NCBI GenBank assembly: GCA_938004235.1
Contig: CALKWL010000057.1
Coordinates: forward strand, 1-10,739
DNA length: 10,739 bases
DNA from: an uncultured Gammaproteobacteria bacterium
Lineage (GTDB): Bacteria; Pseudomonadota; Gammaproteobacteria; Halothiobacillales; Halothiobacillaceae
Reading direction: 5' to 3'
Shown: piece after piece, positions 6,209 to 10,739 of the stretch
How the letters are laid out: each line of letters opens with the position of its first letter
How positions within the stretch are numbered: the stretch's first letter is position 1
Program-made: the position numbers and the translations under genes
The notes under the pieces: model-generated
Told to the model about the DNA's origin: nothing
Databases searched by the model: none
What the model saw: only the letters and a program-made list of their open reading frames with translations

Positions 6209-6401
6209 GGTCTTGTCCTTTGCCTAACTCGCCAGTGCCGAGCTTGTGTTCTGCTAACGCAATTCGGCGGTTTAGGCGTATTTTTTTTCGCCGTTGATAA
6301 GCCCAACGACGCTGAAACAACTCGTTTTGCCTTTGAGTGGCATCAGCCAACAGCGCAAGACGCTCAATGAGGCTATCAGTCGTTTTTATTACTTCTTCCA
6401 T
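6198..6401 (-). CDS. Small basic helical protein in the lysis block, unknown
   Basis: I do not recognise this protein of about 67 residues. I place the start at ATG 6399-6401; the GTG just before it (6402-6404) is in frame and also possible. A weak GGAG lies about 12-15 nt upstream. The N-terminal half is amphipathic (TTDSLIERLALLADATQRQN), the middle is strongly basic (RRWAYQRRKKIRLNRR). No membrane segment, signal peptide or cysteine is visible. It overlaps the end of the spanin-like gene upstream and the start of the holin-like gene downstream, so it is translated within the lysis block. It might regulate or bind a partner there, but there is no direct evidence. Confidence 0.55.
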   Translation of the reverse strand: MEEVIKTTDSLIERLALLADATQRQNELFQRRWAYQRRKKIRLNRRIALAEHKLGTGELGKGQDHAV

Positions 6402-6897
6402 CACGTAGAAGTTGCTCCAATGCCTCGAAGCGTTGATCTATCATGGTTTCCTTGATCTCAACCAAAGCTGTCTGTGTGCCAGCTACCGCTTGTTGCATTT
6501 GAGTAAGTAACCCGACCTGTTTCTCAACCATAAGGTTATGTTTCGACTGCACCGCATTGGTGTTAGACACGTGTTCGCCGTAGGCACGTATGACCGCCTC
6601 ACGCTCTTCCAGTCGTGCCTCTTTGATGGAATTTTGGGCGGATAGTTCCTGCTTGTCTAACTGCCGCTTCAGTTCGGCCACAATTCCGGCATGTTCTAGC
6701 CTTAATTCGGCTACGACTCTTTCGTGCGCAGCCTTGTTGTCTGCCGACAACTTGACCAGCTCCGCTTTTTCTTCCGCGTGCTTGCGGGTGAAGTACACAA
6801 GAGCCGTCCACGCAATTAGAGCCATGACCGCCCATGGCCCCTGTTCTATGATGGTTGTTACCGTCGCTGGGTCGGGCGTTTGGTAGAAAAGATACAT
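6376..6897 (-). CDS. Membrane-anchored coiled-coil protein, spanin (Rz)-like
   Basis: This 173-residue protein has a single N-terminal membrane segment (about residues 20-36, PWAVMALIAWTALVYF). A long charged helical region follows from about 37 to 165, rich in Glu, Ala, Lys and Gln with heptad-like spacing (LRLEHAGIVAELKRQLDKQE and onwards). One TM plus a long coiled coil is the shape of inner-membrane spanins such as lambda Rz, which link to the outer envelope at lysis. It is also the shape of some phage holins and tail-assembly proteins. The ATG at 6895-6897 has GAGG about 6 nt upstream and starts 21 nt after the portal stop. It overlaps the next gene by about 26 nt. I see no outer-membrane partner with a normal lipobox, so the spanin call is tentative. 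Confidence 0.5.
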   Translation of the reverse strand: MYLFYQTPDPATVTTIIEQGPWAVMALIAWTALVYFTRKHAEEKAELVKLSADNKAAHERVVAELRLEHAGIVAELKRQLDKQELSAQNSIKEARLEEREAVIRAYGEHVSNTNAVQSKHNLMVEKQVGLLTQMQQAVAGTQTALVEIKETMIDQRFEALEQLLRDGRSNKND

Positions 6898-6918
6898 TAT
6901 GCCTCATGCGTGTCCGTC

Positions 6919-8367
6919 CTATCCCCCTGGCTGCACTGCTGGGCTTGGCCGTCTTGTCGTTTCACGTATGTCAGGAGTAGGTGTAATGGCCGTTCCCGCT
7001 CCTGCTTGCGGCTGCATAGGCGTGCGCGGGGTGCCATCCACTGCATCCGGCAAGCCGCCAAATCGCCTCAGTTCAGGATCGCTCATGGGTACCCCGCGCT
7101 CGTTGGCTTCGGTTGCTTTCACCAGCGCATTGGCGTGCGCTTCGCGTGCCTGCGCCCCTTCCAGTTCTTCACTTTCCAGAATCGAAGGCCATGAGCGGCG
7201 CCCATTTACCGCCTCATCTCCGATTTCCACGGCACCGTTTGGCTTGGGGAGTACGCCTACGCGCTCTGCCCATTTCAGGAACGGGCGCATTAGCTGTGGC
7301 TCGGCGCGATTACCCTGACGGCTGGCAATTACGCCCGCCCAGGTCTTTTCGACCTCCTTTGAACCAACATTCCCCTCAAGAGAACCGAACAGTTTGCGGT
7401 ACGGGATACCCGTGGCCGCGCTAACGGCCATGCCAGCACTTTGGAACATGCCGAGGGGGTTGGGTGGCGCAACGGTCAAATCTTTCGCCTCAATGCCACG
7501 CAATTGCAGCACCGACCGCCATTTATGATGAAACTCGTCTAGTTGTGCAATAAGGTCAGTGAGCGCGTCATTTTCGAGCTTGGCGTTGGACTGCATTTCT
7601 AGTGCCATGATGCCCCGCGCCATGCGAAAGAATGCCTCGGCAGAACTGCCCGTAGCCTTTACATAATTCAGGATGTCGTTATAGGCGCGGGCAAGTGTGG
7701 GCATCCCGTACACATCACTGCCAATGGGGTTAATGACCACGTGAATACAGCGCGTCCAGTGCGCCTTGAAAGAAAATATTTGACCGCCCTCATGACCCAT
7801 ATTCGCTTGGATATTGTATGTTGTTGGCAACATGAACCGCTCGTTAGCTGAATTTTGTTCCCACGTTCCTATTTGGGCTTCAGCTTCCCTGAAAACGTTT
7901 ATCTTGGCTATTTCTGCGCTTGTCTTCATGGTTAGTGGCTTCGATGGGTCGCTTTCGCCGCGAATGGTGAAGTAAATCACCGCGTACCGGCCAGTTTGGG
8001 CGAGTGCGTCAGCCATCATGAACTTTTGCCACAAGCCATGCTCTATAGCCAGTTCCTCAAATTTCTTCACGAAGGGTGTATCGCGGCTATCGCCGTCATA
8101 GATACGGGGCGGACGTTTCCAAGTGTCTTCCGCATACAGGTCAATGATGCGGCCGCCAATGCCGCGTAGATAGAGACTAACCAGATCGTCATCTTCTATC
8201 GCGGCGGGGAATCCGAACAATTCCCACAGATCACGGCTGCCGTTATGGGTCACTCCTGCACCGCTACCGCCAGCCAGGTAACGGCGCGTCAGGGATGCGT
8301 TGGCAGCCAACAGAAATTGAAAGTCTTCTATGGTGGGCACGGTTACAATTTGGTCTTGATCCGGCAT
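6919..8367 (-). CDS. Phage portal protein (DUF1073-like)
   Basis: The frame is open from 8385, but I choose ATG 8365-8367, giving MPDQDQIVTVPTIEDFQFLL and 482 residues. The earlier ATG (8383-8385) lies inside a hairpin stem, and the protease gene starts the same way. The segment NGSRDLWELFGFP followed by LVSLYLRGIGGRIIDL is typical of DUF1073-type portals, which form the 12-subunit ring through which DNA enters. The central part (RCIHVVINPIG, YGMPTLARAYNDILNY) and a glutamine- and basic-rich region ending NGRRSWPSI fit the stem and clip. The C-terminal ~60 residues are Pro/Ala/Thr-rich and look disordered. No SD is visible before the start. The next expected gene, a Mu gpF-like minor head protein, is absent: the lysis block follows instead. 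DUF1073 domains have also been linked to Acb1-type proteins, but this length and context point to portal. Confidence 0.8.
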   Translation of the reverse strand: MPDQDQIVTVPTIEDFQFLLAANASLTRRYLAGGSGAGVTHNGSRDLWELFGFPAAIEDDDLVSLYLRGIGGRIIDLYAEDTWKRPPRIYDGDSRDTPFVKKFEELAIEHGLWQKFMMADALAQTGRYAVIYFTIRGESDPSKPLTMKTSAEIAKINVFREAEAQIGTWEQNSANERFMLPTTYNIQANMGHEGGQIFSFKAHWTRCIHVVINPIGSDVYGMPTLARAYNDILNYVKATGSSAEAFFRMARGIMALEMQSNAKLENDALTDLIAQLDEFHHKWRSVLQLRGIEAKDLTVAPPNPLGMFQSAGMAVSAATGIPYRKLFGSLEGNVGSKEVEKTWAGVIASRQGNRAEPQLMRPFLKWAERVGVLPKPNGAVEIGDEAVNGRRSWPSILESEELEGAQAREAHANALVKATEANERGVPMSDPELRRFGGLPDAVDGTPRTPMQPQAGAGTAITPTPDIRETTRRPSPAVQPGG

Positions 8368-8373
8368 ATAAAC

Positions 8374-8402
8374 AAAAAAGCGCATCTGAAAAGATGCGCT
8401 TT
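8374..8402 (-). terminator. Terminator-like hairpin directly before the portal start (element B)
   Basis: An 11-bp perfect stem (AAAGCGCATCT at 8377-8387 with AGATGCGCTTT at 8392-8402) and a 4-nt loop are followed on the minus strand by a T-rich run and then ATG 8367, 9 nt after the stem. It is a near copy of element A (2641-2670). Two stem pairs differ between A and B and both changes keep pairing, which supports a functional RNA stem. Confidence 0.7.
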
Positions 8403-8418
8403 AACAATTTAGGCGTAA

Positions 8419-8449
8419 GGCTGGGGCTGCTGTCTAACCAGCCCCAGCC
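8419..8449. promoter_or_regulatory. GC-rich leader hairpin between promoter and portal
   Basis: GGCTGGGGCTG (8419-8429) pairs perfectly with CAGCCCCAGCC (8439-8449) around a 9-nt loop. No T-run follows on either strand, so it is not an ordinary intrinsic terminator. It lies in the leader expected from the promoter at 8486-8515 and upstream of hairpin B. It might protect or regulate the portal mRNA. Confidence 0.5.
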
Positions 8450-8485
8450 GAAGTAAGGGAAGGAGTTCTCTCTCGTACCATGTTC

Positions 8486-8515
8486 AGTATAGCATAAACG
8501 GCCGTTAGCGGTCTA
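8486..8515 (-). promoter_or_regulatory. Extended -10 promoter upstream of portal, palindrome in its spacer
   Basis: On the minus strand, TGC directly before TATACT (8486-8491) makes an extended -10. A partial -35, TAGACC (8510-8515), lies 18 nt upstream and overlaps the stop of the YopX-like gene. The spacer holds one exact AACGGCCGTT (8497-8506). Transcription would start near 8479 and run through two hairpins to the portal ATG. Confidence 0.5.
8497..8506. repeat. AACGGCCGTT palindrome inside a promoter spacer
   Basis: An exact copy lies between the -35 and extended -10 of the portal promoter. A protein bound here would block or bend the promoter, but the motif is common throughout the window, so a special role is unproven. 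Confidence 0.9.
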
Positions 8516-8848
8516 GTCCCCATCTGGCGGTTCGTAAATATTACCGATCACCTTGATTTCGTGATCATGTAGTGAAAACTCGATTCCCTTGAAACATGGG
8601 GGATAATAACCCACCACGTCCACAGACCCGCCCATGTCGCAGAATCTAACCAAGTCTCCCTCATATATTTCTACGCCATCCATATCCAGTAGCCCTGTAA
8701 ATTGCAGTAAAACAACCCTGTTTTCGTCTTGCGGGAACTCGTCGCCATAACCAGTCACAGGGCTGTAATCTGCAAACATTTGCGGAAACCACGGGATCAT
8801 TTTTCTCTCTTCCGTAAGCCATGCTCTGAACTTTATAGGTCTATTCAT
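8513..8848 (-). CDS. YopX-family protein
   Basis: I place the start at ATG 8846-8848 (MNRPIKFRAWLTEERKM, 111 residues), which overlaps the upstream stop as ATGA. The frame is open a few codons further to 8860, but the YopX signature begins at KFRAW. The protein shows the family pattern in order: KFRAW near the N-terminus, LLQFTGLLDMDGVEIYEGDLV in the middle and IKVIGNIYE near the C-terminus. YopX proteins are small beta-rich proteins very common in phages and prophages of Firmicutes and others. Their biochemical role is unknown. Location inside a packaging operon rather than among early genes is slightly unusual. The ATGA overlap implies coupled translation with the gene before it. Confidence 0.85.
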   Translation of the reverse strand: MNRPIKFRAWLTEERKMIPWFPQMFADYSPVTGYGDEFPQDENRVVLLQFTGLLDMDGVEIYEGDLVRFCDMGGSVDVVGYYPPCFKGIEFSLHDHEIKVIGNIYEPPDGD

Positions 8849-9156
8849 GTCTTGCCCCACAAGTTTCCTGCCGGTTCCGTAAGGTAGATGGTTTTTGCCT
8901 TTTCCGAAGCACCGATCCGAACCCTGCGGCCGTTCACCTGATATTCGATCATGTCAACATATTCACGATCACAGGGGATGGTAGGCGACAAATACTCAGT
9001 TCCCCCGATGGCTGCGGGATAAAGATGGAAATGATCGACAATATGACAGGATTCATGTGGTGGCAAGTCAACGATTTCAGCGGCGTAGCCGCTTTTTATG
9101 AGCAATTCAAAGAAGACACTTGCTAAACCGCCGTCACAAATTCTATTGGGGTTCAT
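8845..9156 (-). CDS. Unknown protein with Cys/His motifs (HESCH), possible hydrolase
   Basis: This 103-residue protein is not recognised. ATG 9154-9156 has a perfect SD (AAGGAGG, 9163-9169) 6 nt upstream. The start lies 14 nt inside the preceding gene, and its TGA overlaps the YopX start. Two features are visible. Residues 7-31 (ICDGGLASVFFELLIKSGYA and on) have a Cys followed by a helix and a strand (AAEIVDL), as in transglutaminase-like cores. Next comes HESCHIVDHFH near residues 34-44, formally an HExxH zinc-protease motif. The C-terminal half looks beta-rich (YQVNGRRVRIG, AKTIYLTE). It could be a small cysteine or zinc hydrolase, or the motif may be chance. I would not assign a function. 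Confidence 0.65.
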   Translation of the reverse strand: MNPNRICDGGLASVFFELLIKSGYAAEIVDLPPHESCHIVDHFHLYPAAIGGTEYLSPTIPCDREYVDMIEYQVNGRRVRIGASEKAKTIYLTEPAGNLWGKT

Positions 9157-9376
9157 CTTCCGCCTCCTTGAATGGCGATTTCGTCACCACTCCATGTTTT
9201 TCCAGCACCTTGTACAGTTTTCGAGCCAACGCTATCGCCGCCTCATACTGAGCCAAAACGCCATAAAGCCAGTCATTGTACATATCGTGGCGGCTACCGC
9301 TGCCGGCATCCTTCCCCTCTACTTGTCGCAGGAGAAAATACTTGCTGTTGCGCCTATCACCGTTCACCTTTAACAT
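9143..9376 (-). CDS. Small hypothetical protein downstream of terminase
   Basis: This 77-residue protein is not recognised. ATG 9374-9376 lies 3 nt after the terminase stop, and AAGGTG, part of the terminase end, sits 5-6 nt before it as a possible SD. The N-terminal half is polar and basic (VNGDRRNSKYFLLRQVEGKD). The second half is predicted helical (LAQYEAAIALARKLYKVLEKH), and the C-terminus is acidic (EAEDEPQ). No signal peptide, membrane segment or metal motif is visible. Tight packing on both sides shows it is part of the packaging operon. The helical region might mediate binding to another phage protein. Confidence 0.6.
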   Translation of the reverse strand: MLKVNGDRRNSKYFLLRQVEGKDAGSGSRHDMYNDWLYGVLAQYEAAIALARKLYKVLEKHGVVTKSPFKEAEDEPQ

Positions 9377-9379
9377 AAT

Positions 9380-10739
9380 TCACCTTGCGAACGCCCACCC
9401 CCCGGCCAACTCTTCGGAGTCAGTGAACATAGACCGCCTGGATACAGCCAGACAGAAGCCATCACCATGATCGGGCGATCTTGGATCGCCGCTTTGCTTT
9501 TGCCGATGTCGGCGAAAGTCAATTTTCCCGACGAGGCGTTTTACATCCACCTTGTCGCCATCCACAACCTTTGAATCAAATTTGTAGAAGCGATCACACA
9601 AATCGCTCTTGAGCATTTGCAGTGCATGAGGCGGTGCAGATACTTGCCCCACACGCAGCCACTCTGCCGCATCCGCGTACATCTCGGTTACACGATCATA
9701 ATACCGAGTGCCGTCAGCGGGCGTGCCATTGTTGTGAACTTCCAACAGTTCATACTCCGCCCATAGGTGCCTAAAAGTCGGCTCCTGCCTGAACGGGTCA
9801 ATGATGCCGCTACTATAGCCGCCGCCGCCGTCAACACGCAACGAGAAATTGATGATCGGGCTACCTGCCGTGGCCTTCAGCTTGATCGCTTCTTCTCGGA
9901 TGATGCGGCGGTACACATTGGTATCCTGACCTGAGATTTCACTGACCAGCCACGCCCGTCCACCGTAACAGAAATAGACGGTACCCACGTCGTCGCCATA
10001 ACGGGCCACGTCCACGCCTACCTGTAGCCACGGGGTTTCTGGCTGACTCATACTGTTGAACTGCCGTGCTACTGCTGCGTCGAAACGGCCGTATGGGGCG
10101 AACGTGTCAATGGTGCCGTCGTGATGGGCAATGCCCATCACGCGCCAAAGAAATTGCTTCTTTGGCTTGTAAATCACGCCCGGTCGCCAGTCCAACTCAA
10201 ATGTATAGTGGTCTGGATCGTGCGCCGGCACAGTTTCGGCAAACTCTAGCATTTCTTCGATGTATTTGCGCGTGACGCTGTTCGGCACGATGTCGCGCCC
10301 GCTGGTGACATTCGGGTGGCTCAGACAACTGATCGTCATGGCGTGTGCGTGGGGAAAGGCGCGTATTAGATGCGCTGGGCAGGTAGTGGTACGTGGGTTA
10401 CGCAACACCACCACCATACTTGCTATACCGCCACTGGTCATGGAGCGGATGGCATCAAACACATACTGCGGAATAGCCTCCGCTTCGTCTATCAAGAACA
10501 TCACATAGTCGTTGTGCTGTCCCTGTAGACGCTCGGTGCCTTGACCGCCTTGGTCATTTGTGGAAGTGGCGTCCACAAAATGGTTGGCGGCCACATGAAT
10601 CCGCAGTGTGCCTTCCAGTAAGCGGCCGGGAAGCCCTTTCCCTTTCCTGTCTACAATAATTTCTTTCCACAGTAGATTTTTTAGCTGTGTGCCAGTCGGT
10701 GCGATAGTGTAGATGATGCTCGGCTGGAAGTGATCCAAG
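9380..10739 (-). CDS. Terminase large subunit (5' end cut by window)
   Basis: The 452 visible residues run to the right edge, and the TTG at 10738 is simply an in-frame codon, not the real start. The ATPase half lacks its Walker A, which lies outside. It shows Walker B with the catalytic Glu (YVMFLIDEAEAIP, DE at visible residues 84-85) and a coupling motif VLRNPRTTT. HPNVTSGRDIVPNSVT follows, typical of this TerL type. The nuclease half has the RNase H-like acidic residues: GVDVARYGDD (Asp243), VDGGGG (Asp303) and DHGDGFCLAV (around 423-426). TerL pumps DNA into the prohead through the portal and cuts the concatemer. Its partner, the small terminase, is expected upstream, outside the window. 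The stop lies 3 nt before the next gene, so it heads the operon seen here. Confidence 0.9.
   Translation of the reverse strand, partial: LDHFQPSIIYTIAPTGTQLKNLLWKEIIVDRKGKGLPGRLLEGTLRIHVAANHFVDATSTNDQGGQGTERLQGQHNDYVMFLIDEAEAIPQYVFDAIRSMTSGGIASMVVVLRNPRTTTCPAHLIRAFPHAHAMTISCLSHPNVTSGRDIVPNSVTRKYIEEMLEFAETVPAHDPDHYTFELDWRPGVIYKPKKQFLWRVMGIAHHDGTIDTFAPYGRFDAAVARQFNSMSQPETPWLQVGVDVARYGDDVGTVYFCYGGRAWLVSEISGQDTNVYRRIIREEAIKLKATAGSPIINFSLRVDGGGGYSSGIIDPFRQEPTFRHLWAEYELLEVHNNGTPADGTRYYDRVTEMYADAAEWLRVGQVSAPPHALQMLKSDLCDRFYKFDSKVVDGDKVDVKRLVGKIDFRRHRQKQSGDPRSPDHGDGFCLAVSRRSMFTDSEELAGGWAFAR

Noticed and set aside
6599..6907. Minus-strand 102-residue frame over the spanin-like gene
   Set aside because: It is the shifted frame of the TM plus coiled-coil gene, whose translation is far more protein-like.
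315..10508. Plus-strand reading frames throughout the window (for example 3382-3987, 4837-5325, 6899-7318)
   Set aside because: All lie opposite well-supported minus-strand genes, have low-complexity or Arg/Pro/Cys-rich translations, and show no recognisable domain.
10736..10738. TTG at the right edge as the terminase start
   Set aside because: The Walker A part of the ATPase is missing, so the gene must continue beyond the window.

Overview
This window is a stretch of tailed-phage (Caudoviricetes) or prophage DNA. Every gene I can support is on the minus strand, so the biological order runs from right to left. The gene order is a head-packaging and head-assembly module: large terminase (cut by the right edge), three small genes including a YopX-family protein, a DUF1073-type portal, a lysis block, a DUF2213-type prohead protease with a nested scaffold, a probable cement protein, and the major capsid protein (cut by the left edge). 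Shine-Dalgarno sites of the AAGGAG type are clear before several genes, so the host is a bacterium with ordinary SD initiation. The host cannot be read from the sequence. The style of the lysin's SH3b domain and the moderate G+C would fit a Chloroflexota host, but that is a guess.

Layout: 9380-10739 terminase; 8513-9376 three tightly coupled small genes; 8386-8512 an intergenic control region with an extended -10 promoter and two hairpins; 6919-8367 portal; 5972-6897 three overlapping small genes (TM plus coiled-coil spanin-like, basic helical, two-TM holin-like); 3308-5917 an 869-residue lysin combining a clan GH-A-like glycosidase, an M23 zinc peptidase and an SH3b domain; 2928-3314 a secreted 3D/RlpA-like protein overlapping the lysin by 7 nt; 2658-2927 a second intergenic control region with a good sigma70-type promoter, an AT-rich dyad and strong stems; 1302-2636 protease-scaffold; 768-1265 cement; 1-734 capsid.

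Three things stand out. First, the palindrome AACGGCCGTT occurs eight times exactly (about 0.01 expected) with at least five one-mismatch copies, in a way reminiscent of cyanobacterial HIP1. Second, the portal and protease genes both start 8-9 nt after nearly the same 11-bp hairpin, which ends in a T-rich run, has two compensated base-pair changes and leaves no SD. This looks like a duplicated start-site or attenuation device on two head genes. Third, the protease gene carries an internal, strongly SD-led ATG that would yield a separate 160-residue scaffold, and the lysis block sits inside the head module, where a Mu gpF-like minor head gene is often found.
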